From positions 336,021,144-336,085,143 of the forward strand of contig OY821517.1 of NCBI GenBank assembly GCA_963682025.1: a stretch of DNA of 64,000 bases, written 5' to 3'. This DNA comes from Cordilura impudica (Eukaryota; Arthropoda; Insecta; Diptera; Scathophagidae). The position numbers and the translations under genes were made by a program. Below the pieces are notes generated by a model, which was not told where the DNA came from, searched no databases, and was given only the letters and a program-made list of their open reading frames with translations. Shown piece by piece: positions 22,394-33,835 of the stretch. Position 1 is the stretch's first letter. Every line of letters starts with the position of its first letter.

Positions 22394-24355
22394 ATGAAGA
22401 ATGAAGATTTTGAGAATAGTATTTTGCAAAATCTCAAAACGTTAAAAACTGCGTGCTCTACAAAAGCGAAAAATATGATTTTTAATAGAAAATACGGAAT
22501 ATATTTTCCAATAATTTTAATATTTTATCTAAATTGTGTAATGCGGGCAAATGGCAGTATTCAAAACTTTACATTTATATATCGTGATTATCTCAGAAAC
22601 ATGCTGGCTATAGTGGATCGAACTACGGAACCCTGTGAGAATTTCTTTCAACATGCTTGTGGTAATTTTGATAAACTGAAAAGTACCGAAAATTTTGACG
22701 AAGGCAAGGAGGATGAAATGGATGAGGATGTTGCACCGTTTCTATATAACAAACAAGATTATTATAATTTTTTTGAAAGCCACAAACAAGACTTCCAAAC
22801 AATACCGGGCTTGTTAGTAAGAAAGCTCTATGATCGTTGCAAAGTAAACAAACAGCAAATTGGTAGTGGTGGCAAACGTAGAAAATGGTTGCGAATGATA
22901 AATGAAATTAACTTTTTGAAACACGATCAGGATCTTTTAAGAAAATGGCCGTTTTTACAATATCAGTGGGAGAGCTATGAGCAACAATTGGATTTGAATT
23001 GGCCAGCTTTGGCTGCTGAATTCAACGCCCATGGATTAAAGATGTTTTTTGATATTTTCTTTGCTCAAAATACCATTTATGTAACGCCCAACGATGATCT
23101 ACAATGTCCGGACATAAACGATATTAGAGCTTCGTTGCAGCCTTTATTGCGACAACGTAACGGCCAGATAGCCGAAATTATTGGCAGTGAACTGTGGTTG
23201 TTTTGCAGCCAGCTAAAGGGTGAAATAGCCATATCCAATGAAATCAATGAATTAACAAATCTCTTAATAGACGACACCATGGGCGATTACTTTCAACGCC
23301 TATTTCCGCGTTTAAATTTCACAGATATAGAAATTGAAAAAGCTCGTAAGATTCCCATTAATATAGCCCAACTAAGTGATATAATGACGGTGCTACGTAC
23401 AACGAATTCCCGCATAATTTATAATTTTATAGTCTGGCAGGCCTACGAACAGCTCAATATTGAAGACTGTTTCGCTTTAACAGATGAATTTCAGAATTTA
23501 CTGCATGTTGAATACTGGCAGTGGTCCGTATTCAAACCGCAATTTGGACGTGATGTAGCATTGGCCACATTTCTCTTTCACACCACACGCTTTCAAAACT
23601 ATTATCGCCAGAGCATCATAAGTTCTTCGTGGGAGCGACTATTTCAGAATCGTTCACAACGTAAAGATTTAAATATTGAAAGATCGATCAAGAATCATGC
23701 TAAACAATTTCTAAATCTTGACTCATATACAAGTGTCTACAAAACGGAATTGTTTCCATCATTTTATGCTTCTCTGTTGGAAATGCGTCGATTATCATTG
23801 CGTTTTGCTTTCTTAAATCCTTATGCCGACCTAGAAGACTTGAGTTTTTTTAAAGAATTTCTCAGTTTCTCTATTTCACTTTTCTATCGACCACGCCTAC
23901 ACTATTTTGCATCGTACGATCGTGAAATGTGGCAAAATTCCCAGTTATTACGAAATTCGGATGGTTTTTATACAGCTTTGGATTGTTTGGTCAGTCAAAC
24001 TACTCTAAATATGGAAGATTCCAGTTTATATGACATCTTAAGTGACGATCAAGTTTATGAGATTTTTAATTTCTACACAGCGTTCATTGCAGCGCTGGGT
24101 GATTATAAATTCTGGTTGGAAAGTGAAAATTTTGCAATTGCTGAGGATTTTATTTTTGAATATTTTAAATTGGACTCGTCGCGTATTATGTTCTATGCTG
24201 TGGCCCAGCAGTATTGCAGTCGTAATGATTATCTTTATGCTACGCTAATTAATCGTAGTTATATGAATATGCCAGAGTTTCAGGAGGCTTTCAAGTGTTC
24301 CGCAAGTGATGTAATGAATCCCTTAATGAAATGTATGATTAATCAATGTTTGTAA
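22394..24355 (+). CDS. Neprilysin-like (M13) protein lacking the zinc-protease site
   Basis: An uninterrupted 653-codon frame. I start at the ATG at 22394 (ATCAATG), because the codon nine bases earlier is TTG. A hydrophobic stretch at residues ~36-50 (YFPIILIFYLN) follows a basic segment, fitting a type II anchor or signal peptide. PCENFFQHACGNF (~80-92) is the M13 N-terminal signature. The end, QYCSRNDYLYATLINRSY, then MPEFQEAFKC, is the M13 C-terminal signature with its conserved cysteine. The HExxH helix and the following ExxD expected around residues 500-570 are absent; the equivalent stretch reads SLFYRPRLHYFASYDREMW. It should therefore be extracellular or membrane-bound but not a peptidase. 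Typical M13 length is 700-780 aa, so it is short. AATAAA signals lie at 24356 and 24464. No introns, so possibly a retroposed or tandem-array fly neprilysin-like gene. Confidence 0.85.
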   Translation: MKNEDFENSILQNLKTLKTACSTKAKNMIFNRKYGIYFPIILIFYLNCVMRANGSIQNFTFIYRDYLRNMLAIVDRTTEPCENFFQHACGNFDKLKSTENFDEGKEDEMDEDVAPFLYNKQDYYNFFESHKQDFQTIPGLLVRKLYDRCKVNKQQIGSGGKRRKWLRMINEINFLKHDQDLLRKWPFLQYQWESYEQQLDLNWPALAAEFNAHGLKMFFDIFFAQNTIYVTPNDDLQCPDINDIRASLQPLLRQRNGQIAEIIGSELWLFCSQLKGEIAISNEINELTNLLIDDTMGDYFQRLFPRLNFTDIEIEKARKIPINIAQLSDIMTVLRTTNSRIIYNFIVWQAYEQLNIEDCFALTDEFQNLLHVEYWQWSVFKPQFGRDVALATFLFHTTRFQNYYRQSIISSSWERLFQNRSQRKDLNIERSIKNHAKQFLNLDSYTSVYKTELFPSFYASLLEMRRLSLRFAFLNPYADLEDLSFFKEFLSFSISLFYRPRLHYFASYDREMWQNSQLLRNSDGFYTALDCLVSQTTLNMEDSSLYDILSDDQVYEIFNFYTAFIAALGDYKFWLESENFAIAEDFIFEYFKLDSSRIMFYAVAQQYCSRNDYLYATLINRSYMNMPEFQEAFKCSASDVMNPLMKCMINQCL

Positions 24356-24361
24356 AATAAA
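24356..24361 (+). terminator. Polyadenylation signal of the neprilysin-like gene
   Basis: AATAAA overlaps the stop codon, and a second AATAAA lies at 24464-24469. Either could serve; the second gives a more usual 3' UTR. Confidence 0.4.
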
Positions 24362-24584
24362 AAACCCAATATACTCGTATGATAAGGTACTGTACTTTAG
24401 TGAGATTCTAAATTATATGCGCAATTAATCATAACATTGAACAACGTCGTGAGGGCGGCCAGAAATAAAACCAGTAAGAGTGTTAAATAATCTCTGATAC
24501 GCTCCACCTGGGTTTTACTTTTACACAAATATCTAAACTTATTGCACTATTTCTATGAAATTTAAAGAAAATATTTGAAAAAGT

Positions 24585-24940
24585 AAGCAATTTGACTTAA
24601 TACAAAATTATTACAACAAACACATTGAATTTTTAGCATTTTTTTAGAGGTGTCACCATATTTTAGTTCGTTTCTTTTCACAATGATGTCCGATTTACCC
24701 CATTTTAAATATCAACCTGGTCGAAATAATGGCAAACAATAATATCCTAAGTTTACACAGGTAAACGGCTTATTTCGTGAATAAGCATGATTTCTATAGA
24801 CGGACGGACGGACAGACGGACATCGCTATATCGACTCGAGTTGTTATAAAGATCGGAAATTCATTTTTTATGTGTTACAAATGGAATGATAATCTGATAT
24901 ACGCCATCTGCACAGTGGTGTGGAGGGTATAAAAACGCTA
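24585..24940 (-). mobile_element. mini-me family 2 copy
   Basis: Reverse of 20960-20595: AGAGGTGTCACC, ACACAGGTAAACGGCTTATT, a GGAC tract (about 24800-24822), ATCGACTCGAGTTGTTATAA and GGTGTGGAGGGTATAAAAAC. Confidence 0.6.
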
Positions 24941-24954
24941 TACCTATCAGAATT

Positions 24955-25260
24955 TTAATGTTTTTACACCCGCCATATCAGTGTGCAGTGGGTATTTATA
25001 AGTTTGTCATTGCGTTTGTAATAATTATAAAAAATCTGGTTCCCATAAAATATATACATATATTCGTGATCCTTATAACAAGCGGATTGAATATAGCGAT
25101 GTCCGTCTGTCCGTATGTGGAAATCACGATCACGTACTCAATAGGTTAGCCGAAGTGTTTACTTTTAGTGAAAATGATTCACTAACATCCTGAGAAGGTT
25201 GTTATTTAAAATTATCAAAATCGAGTCAATAGGTCTCGAGATATCACTGAAAATGTAAAA
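24955..25260 (+). mobile_element. mini-me family 2 copy, diverged
   Basis: Opposite orientation to its neighbour, so 24585-25260 forms an inverted pair. It contains the AGTGTGCAGTGGGTAT end and GATGTCCGTCTGTCCG. Confidence 0.55.
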
Positions 25261-25895
25261 AAAAAAATAAATGTGGTGTTTCTGTATTGTTTTTGTTATC
25301 GAGCTTATTCTATATTTTGTATTTTTTGTCATAGCTGTACTTGTTATTATTGTTTCATTTTATAGATCACTTTTTAGTTTAGAAAATTCCGAAAGAATTT
25401 TGGAATTTTGATATTTGAAAAAGTTAAAAAGATCATTCAAAGTTGGAAGTTCTCGATAAATAAAGCATGTAAACGAGAAATTTTTTTACAAATTCAAATG
25501 CGAATATCGCGATGAAAAAAAACAATACAAAAAAGTGCCGTTATTTTTAAATTCTCTGATTTGTAAACAACAAAATAAATGCCACCTTTTCAGTTTTAAG
25601 TAAGCGGTTATGACGTCAACATCAGAAAAATTGTGGACATTTCTTATTAATCATATAGCAAGGTTAACAGGTACGTCCCGAGCAACTGCATGGAACGTTA
25701 TAAACCAGTTTGGGGAGACCCAATGTATGAAAATGTGAATCTGGGCAAATTCCAAAACTTGTTAATAAAAAAAATTCTTGTTGAAAGTGAGAAATGCACT
25801 GGTGTCTATACCAAATATGTATATCGTTTCGAGAGTTAGCAAAAATAAATTTGTGTCTCATATGCATGTTCAAAAAGTTTATAAAAAAAATAATA
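25261..25895. other. AT-rich stretch with a possible helix-turn-helix relic
   Basis: Around 25665-25735 one frame reads LTGTSRATAWNVINQFGETQ, which resembles a DNA-binding helix of a transposase, but it is short, stop-bounded and unassigned. Nothing else was recognised. Confidence 0.25.
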
Positions 25896-25928
25896 TACTG
25901 TGAGCGTCAAAAGAAATTGTACACCTTA

Positions 25929-26557
25929 GGCCGAGGCCACGCAATGAGCGGCAAAGCAGCGAGCGGCAGAGCGATGAGCGAAAAAAATTAAAACATATGA
26001 AATACTATTGAAGTGGCCACACAATGAGCAGCATGTGAGCGGAATTTCTGAGCGTTTAAGCGGCACCGCTCAGGAATAGAACTTGTTCTAATTTTTAGTT
26101 ATTTTCTGAGCGGCAAACAATAAAAATGGCAAAAAAAAAATAGCTTTTCTTTGTGTTGTAAATCTGTTGCGCGTCAGTAACTTCGTTTTAACGATAATCG
26201 AATCGTTAGAAAAAGAAAACAACAGAATTATCGAATTTTGTATTCAGTACAATTTTTAAACGATACTCAGCTGTTGTTGTTAACTTAACGACAACCATTT
26301 TTGTGTTGTTTTTCAATCGATAAAAAGTTAAAAAGGTTGAAATGTATTCATACAAAAATAAAAATCATAAAATAGTGAAAATATTTTGCTTTTATTATAA
26401 AAACTTTTTATATAAATAATAAATAACAACATTGACAATGGCATTTTGACAACTGACCGGTCAGAAATGACTCTCAGTAATAAGCCACTTGCCGCTCAAA
26501 CTCGCCGCTCACCGCTCTGCCGCTTGCCGCTTTGCCGCTCATTGCGTGGCCTCGGCC
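25929..26557. mobile_element. Harbinger-like MITE (TTA target duplication)
   Basis: Inverted ends GGCCGAGGCCACGCAATGAG followed by CGGCAAAGC. TTA is present on both sides (25926-25928, 26558-26560), as for PIF/Harbinger elements. The interior is non-coding with many GAGCGG/CCGCTC short repeats near both ends. It lies within the outer arm of the Tc1-like element. Confidence 0.75.
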
Positions 26558-26606
26558 TTAGACTTTACTAATTTGCTTTATCATTCTCATAAAAATTTTA
26601 TGTTTT

Positions 26607-27375
26607 TATACCCTACACCATTATGTGGTTTGGGTATAATGACTTTGTGCTGCTGTTTGTAACTACCAAAATTATTTGACCTAGACCCATCTTTTATTAT
26701 ACCGATCCGTCCGTCTGTCTGTGTGTCCATGTAAACTTTGCAATCAAACTACAGGTCGCAAATATGAATATATTTTGATGAAATTTGGTATATAAGCTTT
26801 TATCGGCCATAGGATGAACGCTATTGAAATTGGTGAAATTCGGTCCATGTTCAGACCTAGTCCCCATACAAATGACCCTATGAAATCGACATAAATTGCC
26901 ATAAGATCCAAATTATCATATAGATCTCAGTCAAATTGGGTTTGTGTTATTATATTATATCATTAATCAGTTGTGCAAAAATAATCCCTATAGGACAATT
27001 CTTAGTCAAAGGCCCCATATAGAGCTGCTTCCCGATCTTCACTTAAATCTATCAAAAAACTAAAATATTGCACAGAATTTTCTCAAATTTGGTTTGTATA
27101 AGTTTTTGCAAAATAAGGGACCTTACCAAATATAGTCAGGATCGGTCCAGTTTTCGACCTAGTCCCCATATAAATATAGCGCCCGATATGAACTTTTTCA
27201 TATCTGCAGCCCAAAATATTAATAACAATGCCACTCAAATTTGGTTTGTGCTTGTTTTCTATAACCAATTAGTTGGACCGAAGAGATAGGGTATCTAAAC
27301 TATGGTATAGGGTATCTAAACTATGGTATAGGGTATCGTATAGTCGGTCTAGACCGACTATAATTTTCTTTCTTG
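26607..27375 (-). mobile_element. mini-me family 1 copy
   Basis: TATACCCTACACCATTATGT start to the 24-bp palindrome and CTTTCTTG. The GTCC tract is reduced to about two units (26705). More diverged than the cluster copies. A short duplication (GGTATAGGGTATCTAAACTA) occurs near 27302. Confidence 0.75.
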
Positions 27376-27428
27376 TTTAAATATATATTTTCTCTTTTCC
27401 CATTTTATAAAAAAAAAAAAAACAACAA

Positions 27429-28152
27429 CAAGTAAGAAAATTATAGTCGGTCTAGACCGACTATATGATACCCTATACCATGCGTTTAGAAACCCTATCT
27501 CTTAGGCCCAACTAACTGGACATTGAAAATAAGCAAACACCAAATTTGAGTGGGATTTTTATTAATTTTTTCGGCTGCAGATATGAAAAAGTTCATATCG
27601 GATGCAATATCTATAAAGGGACTAGGTCCAAAAATGGACCGATCCTGATCATGTTTGGTAAAGTCTCTTGTATTTTGCAAATATATATACAAACAAAATT
27701 TGAGAAGAATCAGTGCAATAATTATGCTTTTTAATAGATTTAAGTGAAGATCGGGAAGCAGCTCTATATGGGGTCAAAGGGATCATTTTTGGACTACTCA
27801 TTAGTGCATGTAATGAACGCATACAAACCCAATTTGAGTAAGATCTATATGACAATTTGGATCTTATGGCAATTTATGTCGATTTCATATGGGTAATTTG
27901 TATGGGGGCTAGGTCTGAACATGGACCGATTCTCACCAATTTCAATAGCGTTCATCCCATGGCCGATAAAAGCTTATATACCAAATTTCATCAAAATATA
28001 TTCATATTTGCGACCTGCAGTTTGATTACAGACGGACGGTGATTCTGATTCGATCGGTATAATTAAAGATGGGTCTAGGTCAAATATTTTTGGTTGTTAC
28101 AAACAGCAGCACAAAGTCATTATACCCAAACCACATAGTGGTATAGGGTATA
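27429..28152 (+). mobile_element. mini-me family 1 copy with microsatellite deletion
   Basis: Complete ends, but the stretch between TTTGATTACA and GATTCTGATTCG is collapsed to GACGGACGGT, removing most of the GGAC tract (about 28030). Confidence 0.78.
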
Positions 28153-28246
28153 AAAATCTTACAATATCAAAAAATATTCAACAAAAACAAAAATACTTCA
28201 TATTTATAGCGTCAAAAGAAACTGTATAGTACAATTTGTGCGTCAA

Positions 28247-28618
28247 TCTATAATATTAATAGGCTAGGCGATTTTTTGTTACCGATTTAAGTTTCACAGT
28301 TTTACCCCGATTTTATCAAAAAATTTATCATTTGAAAGATATTAATTTTTAGCTGTTACCCAGATTTACAGAATTTATCCTCTGGAATATTTTTTTGGAG
28401 TTATGACCGTTTAAATTTGCCACTACCACATACATGAAATTATACAATGCTTGTGTGTGTTTATTAAATTTGTTAATGTGTTTGTGTTAATGTGTTGGGT
28501 TTGTTTTCTTTATTTAAAATGCGTTGAATTGTGAAGCATGCCTTTAGGGTCTTTATTAAATGAAAACATAAAGTTTCCTAGAATTTGCGCTCGAATTTCG
28601 AGTGCTGGAATCTGCTAG
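28247..28618 (+). mobile_element. Short non-autonomous Helitron, copy 1
   Basis: Starts TCTATAATATTAATAGGCTA after an A. It ends with a hairpin-capable CTCGAATTTCGAG (28590-28602), then CTGCTAG before a T, i.e. the Helitron 5'-TC...hairpin...CTRR-3' layout with insertion between A and T. 372 bp, non-coding. Sister copies lie at 37861-38236 and 58545-58787. Confidence 0.78.
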
Positions 28619-28784
28619 TTATAATAAAAAAGTTAATGGTAAAATATTACCGTTATTTTTAGAAGTTTGTTTTATTGTCGCATTCTAAATAATATAAACT
28701 AATAATAATAATTATTAACTGATTTGATGTCGTCTTGATCAGTTGAAATCGGAAGATTTCTGTAAAATAAACTTTATTCTGAAA

Positions 28785-29760
28785 ATGGGTGAACAAAACT
28801 CCCAGGATGTTCGTGAAGTTGTGGTAAAATATTATAAAAAAGGAAAAATATTGCGTGAAATTGGTTCAATGATTGAAAGAAGCCACAATACTGTAAAATG
28901 CATAATCGATAAGTATAAAAAGTTTTCAAATTTACAAAATCGTCCCAAATCTGGAAGGCCAAAGCGACTAAATGAGACAGAAATACGATCGATTGTACGA
29001 AAAGTGAAAAAAATCCAACTGAGAGTGCTGTTAAAATATCGGAGAACATTTCAATGCTCAGGTCTCAGTGCCAGCACAATACGTAGAGCACTACACGCAA
29101 ATGGATTGCATGGACGAGTTCCAAGAAGAAAACCGTATATATCGCGATTTTGCAAAGAAGTATGAAAATAAAGCCAATGCATTCTGGAATAATTTGGTCT
29201 TTAGTGACGAGAGAAAATTTAAAATTTTTGGAAAAAAACCTGTTAAAATTTGGAGAGACAAAAATTTAGAATTTGCCCAGCAAAATTTAATATCCACAGT
29301 AAAGCACGGTGGCTGATCTGTCATGGTATGGGGATGTATGGCGGCCAGCGGTGTAGGAAACTTGATTTTCATAGATAGCACTATGAATAAGACAGATTAC
29401 CTCACCATTTTAAAAGATTATTTGCAAACCAGTGTCGAAAAATTGGGCTTGGATCAAACTTGGGTCCTTCAACAAGACAATGATCCCAAGAACACTACAA
29501 AAATTGTAAAGCAATGGCTGCTTTACCATACTCCTAAACAGCTGGATCATCCCCCTCAATCACCCGACCTCAACCCCCATTGAGCACTTGTGGGAGCATC
29601 TGGACCGGCGAATAAGAAAAAGAGCAAATACTAGCAAAGGCTCTAAATTTAGCGATAATGGAGGCATGGCAAAAAATCTCAGTTGAAGTTACCAGAAACC
29701 TTCTGGAATCCATGCCCAGAAGATTTCAAGCTGTAATAAAGTCAAAGAGAAAACAGACAA
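28785..29760 (+). pseudogene. Tc1-like DD34E transposase
   Basis: From ATG 28785: an N-terminal helix-turn-helix region (VREVVVKYYKKGKILREIG, NRPKSGRPKR). A frameshift near 29130-29160 leads to FWNNLVFSDERKF (first Asp), a stop in KHGG*SVMVWGC (29314), and WVLQQDNDPKNT (second Asp). After another frameshift at 29580 comes IEHLWEHLDRRIRK (Glu). Spacing between the second Asp and Glu is 34 residues, as in Tc1. Two frameshifts and one stop make it inactive, but all three catalytic residues remain. Product if intact about 330 aa. Confidence 0.85.
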
Positions 29761-30069
29761 AATACTAAATTCTTTAAAATTATTTTATTATTGTTACTGT
29801 ACAGTTTCTTTTGATGCTATAAATATGAAGTATTTTTGTTTTTGTTGCATATTTTTTGTTATTGTAAGATTTTTGTTATTGTTTTTTTTATAAAATGAGA
29901 AATGAGAAAATATGTATATATTTAAAAAAACATAAAACTTTTAAGAGAATGATAAAGCAAGTTAGTAAAGTACAGTGGAAATCATAATAGTCTATGGTGT
30001 ACAATTTCTTATGCCGCTCACAGTATAAGTATATTCTTAGATCATACCAAGTAATAAAATTGCCAAATA

Positions 30070-31030
30070 GGGGGTTACCGCGTAACTCGATTCGAAAAAG
30101 AATATGAGTACGAACAAATGCTTATTGCGTAATACGATTTTCGTATTTTTTTTTATTCCTTTCATATGTGCAACTCTGTATTACGAAAATTTACGTGAAA
30201 AATGTTTAAAAATTATACTAAAGCTACAAATAAATAAAATTGAAAAATTTAAGTATTTACACAATTAAAAAAAGTAAATAAATCTAATAAAATTATTTAT
30301 GAACATACTTTTCATTACGTTTGTGCAGATTGCAAGATTACAGATTAAAAGATAAATGCCGTCGTAACCGAAGCAGTATTTCTCCAACAGGTGGATGACC
30401 AAGTAAATACTGCTCCCTCATGCCATTGGAATAGCAAACATGCATTCCTCTCTCAATTGAGCCCGTTAGTGGACGAAGTGGTACCTTAGAGCTTGGGGCT
30501 AGAACTCTTCTAAACAAAATAGCATCAACAAGTGAACTCTCCACTCTTGAAAATGATGTAGAAAATCAAAATGATGTCGATATGAATTCTGATAAATATT
30601 CATTGTCACTTGGTCTGATTATTTGATGTGTGCCATCTACAGCTACAATCACTCCCGGGATTCCACTTTTATCATAAAATTATCTTCTGGCCTCTGTTTG
30701 CTTTTCTTCTGTTGACTCTAACACAGAACTTTTTCACTGGCATGACATACATACATACTTCTGCCAAAGAACCGGACATTGATTGTTTAGATTGTTTACG
30801 ATCTTTCCCAGTTTGATGTTGGTATACACCTTGTGTCAGGAATTTAGTGTGGCTGCTAATTTAAATGGAGGTGCTATGGCAGTTGATCTTTACGCAGCCT
30901 TTAATTCACCTTCTATGCTAGTAAGAACATAAGTAAATTGAACTCTTACTAAGCCGAAAGTTTTTCGCGAAACTAAAAGTATTTTTAATTTAAATTTAGC
31001 TTTTCGAATCGATTTACACGGTAACCCCCC
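30070..31030 (-). mobile_element. Harbinger transposon relic
   Basis: Inverted ends GGGGGTTACCG(C/T)GTAA and AATCGATTCGAAAAG-like sequence at both sides. The minus strand reads FYDKSGIPGVIVAVDGTHQ (about 30690-30630), a PIF/Harbinger nuclease signature containing the first catalytic Asp. A block follows reading ESSLVDAILFRR...LLGHPPVGEILLRLRR. Several stops are present. A clear 3-bp target duplication was not found. Confidence 0.6.
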
Positions 31031-31059
31031 AGAAGTTATGAAGGTAATATGAGGACAAA

Positions 31060-31910
31060 AAACCGGCTAGAAAACTATTGAAGACAGTTTTGAACAATTT
31101 TAAAGGCTGTATATTGATGGATGACGAAACATATGTCAAAGAGGATTTTAAGTAAATTTTTTTTATCCCAATACTATACTACATTTATGAGGGGAGGCGT
31201 AACGAAAATATTTAAACAAAAAATGTTGACAAATTTCCAAAAAAAAAAAAATCATGTGAATCCGATCACGGGGAAGATGTGTAAACATCTAGTAATTAAA
31301 GATTTTTTTATGTCATTTTTTAAAATCAAACAGAAAACGTCATCTATGTATCACTTATAGCAAAAACTGTTTCAGCTAATTCAACAACCGTTTGCTGTAA
31401 AACGTTAAAAATATCCTAATATAAACGTATATAAGTGATACATAGATGACGCTTTTAAAAAAGTGACATAAAAAAACAATTTTATATCATAATTTTTTCA
31501 CCAATACAATCATAAGTCACACAGCGTTATCTGCTTCAGCTCACACCGATATGAGTTACGCTGTTTTTGTGATTGTATTGTGAAATAGAAATTTACCCCC
31601 CTGCGCGTATAGATGTTTACACATCAAAAAAAAAAAAACAAAAAAAGTTAGTGTGACAAGAAATTTGCACCATGAAGCCTTTTGTTATACGAGGCACATT
31701 AAACAGCAAACGTACATAAAAGAGTGTTATGAAAAACGTTTATTGGCTTTGTATAAACTCCATTCTACCCCACCAATATTCATGCCTGATTTAGCAACAA
31801 TTCATTATTCCAAAGAAACCGTCGAATGGTTCAGAAACAATAATATGCAAACTGCCCTGAACTTCTTCAGTGGAAGAATGTTGGGTTCGTATAAAATCAA
31901 TAGTGGGTAA
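31060..31910 (+). pseudogene. mariner-family transposase, split by a MITE
   Basis: First block (about 31080-31155) reads VLNNFKGCILMDDETYVKEDF (first Asp region). After the repeat 31248-31640 a second block reads YIKECYEKRLLALYKLH and IFMPDLATIHYSKETVEWF (second Asp region, 31770-31830). CPELLQWKNVG follows in another frame. The pattern resembles the maT/rosa group of mariners. Inactive. Confidence 0.65.
31248..31625 (+). repeat. MITE-like repeat, copy 1 (GATGTGTAAACATCTA ends)
   Basis: Carries GATGTGTAAACATCTA at 31276 and its complement ending at 31625. Internal inverted copies of GTCATCTATGTATCACTTAT occur (about 31341 and 31432). An inverted copy lies at 33464-33835. A further end fragment is at 32333-32362. 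Confidence 0.65.
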
Positions 31911-32808
31911 TTATATGCATAGGTCAACCAAATGTCCAATTTTAAATTTTTAATTTAAATAATTTCTATTGATACCATTTCAAAGAAAAAGGTATGAAAA
32001 TATGACAATAGTTTGTTAGATGTATTTTTGAATATTTTTGTAGCCCCTATTTTTCCTGTAAGAAAGGTAAAGTGTAAGTAACTAATTCTGTCTGTCACAT
32101 TACAAATTACTTCTTTTTACTATAATTTATTTTAGAATTCATGTTTTTTATATGCCTTATTAATAAACTAACTCTTATATTCGGGCCTATTCCCATTGGC
32201 GTTGTCTTTTGAAAACAAAATTAAAACGACAGTTTGGCATCACTGTTGGCGTTATCGACATGTATCGAAAATATATTGGTATTCTCCATTTTGAAACGAA
32301 GATAATAACGACAAAGAAACGTTTTTTTTTTTTGATGTGTAAACATCTATGCGATCAGGGGGGTAAAAATCACAAACTTCCCTTACGGAAGCGGAACTAT
32401 TTACGGAAATGGAAGCTACAATTATTTAGCTGATTCATCAACCAACAGAAAGCGCCATGAATGTATAGCATACAACTGCAACCATCAAGTATGACAAACA
32501 TAGCAGTTGCTTGCTATACACATGTAGATAGCGCTTACTGCTTGAATAGATGTTTTTATTCACAAACCACAATGATTTCCAGAATTGCACCAAAATATTT
32601 CGGTATTTTGTTTAGTTTTATTTGAGTTCTAAAGAAAACCGCGTCTTTACTCTATTTGGAAATGTTTTTTCTGTTTTTTTCTTTTTTCAATATAGGAATA
32701 TTGACACAATTATATGTTGACAACTTTCATTAACTAACATTTTTAGTAGTTATTACTATTTTTCATAATAAAACAAAATTTTTTTAAATAATACAATAAT
32801 ACAATAAA

Positions 32809-32836
32809 TCTATAATATTAATAGCCTAGGCAAAAG
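32809..32836 (+). mobile_element. 5' end of the short Helitron family
   Basis: TCTATAATATTAATAGCCTA after an A matches the start of 28247-28618; the sequence diverges afterwards. Confidence 0.4.
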
Positions 32837-33220
32837 TAAGTGTTTGGAGATAAAATGAAGGCACACTTTATTGGAAGTGTTTGGAGACAAAATGAAGTGT
32901 AAGGAGATTAAATCAGGGAGCGAATAGCGTTATAAAAACGTTTTTTTCTAAAACGGGCCTAATTTCGGTATTCCATATAGAATGTTGCTATTTTATTAAA
33001 CATTTATTTTTATAAAAATTTATAATTAATTTTCTCAATCATTTAAAGTTAGTCGTAACACTACAACTTATTATATATATATCTAACAATTATCACTGCA
33101 TTTAATATTATTTTTAATAAATAAATAAAATAATAAACACATTTAACCGGTAGTAGAGTTTAAAAAGGTTTTTAGTAAAATCACTTGATTTTAAACCAAT
33201 TTCACACTTTACAAATATCT

Positions 33221-33451
33221 GGGGTCGAATCGTCGCATTCATTTTCGAAATTTTTCAATCGAAATTATTTTTTTATTTTCCCAAATAATATACAAAGCGT
33301 AATTTAACTCTGTCACAGATAGCAAGTTATTATCCATAGTTAATAGTAAAAGTGGAACGAGGTCTGACGATTGTCCGTCTTCTTTAAATAATAAACCAAA
33401 ATATGCAATTTCGACTGATTTTATTCGATATTGAATGCGACGATTTGCCCC
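33221..33451. mobile_element. MITE, 'GGGGC-AAATC-GCATTCG' family, copy 1
   Basis: Ends GGGGTCGAATCGTCGCATTC and complement GAATGCGACGATTTGCCCC. Interior CAAAATATGCAATTTCGACT is shared with copies at 46336-46566 and 55850-56024. Confidence 0.6.
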
Positions 33452-33463
33452 TTGCATATTTTT

Positions 33464-33835
33464 GATGTGTAAACATCTATACGCGCAGGGGGGGTAAATT
33501 TCTATTTCACAATACAATCACAAAAACAGCGTAACTCATATCGGTGTGAGCTGAAGCAGATAACGCTGTGTGACTTATGATTCTATTGGTGAAAAAATTA
33601 TGATATAACATTGTTTTTTTAATGCCACTTTTTTAAAAGCGTCATCTATGTATCACTTATATACGTTTATATTGGGATATTTTTAACGTTTTACAGCAAA
33701 GGGTTGTTGAATTAGCTGAACCAGTTTTTGCTATAAGTGATAAATAGATGACGCTTTCTGTTTGATTTTAAAAAATGACATAAAAAAATTTTTAATTACT
33801 AGATGTTTACACATCTTCCCTCGGACTCACATGAT
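33464..33835 (-). repeat. MITE-like repeat, copy 2
   Basis: Inverted, highly similar copy of 31248-31625, including the flanking TCATGTGA(A/G)TCCGA stretch. Confidence 0.65.

Larger units (their letters stand above)
25896..30028 (+). mobile_element. Tc1-like element with IR/DR ends, carrying nested insertions
   Basis: Outer ends TATACTGTGAGCGTCAAAAG (25896) and its complement (to about 30028) with TA at the borders. Inner direct repeats of the same motif (GCGTCAAAAGAAACTGTA near 28198; complement near 29800) give the inverted/direct-repeat arrangement known from Sleeping Beauty, Minos and Paris. Arms are about 230 bp once insertions are removed. Left-arm insertions are the 629-bp MITE (25929-26557) and mini-me copies 26607-27375 and 27429-28152. 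A Helitron (28247-28618) sits in the body. Without these the element is about 1.7 kb, normal for Tc1. Confidence 0.75.
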
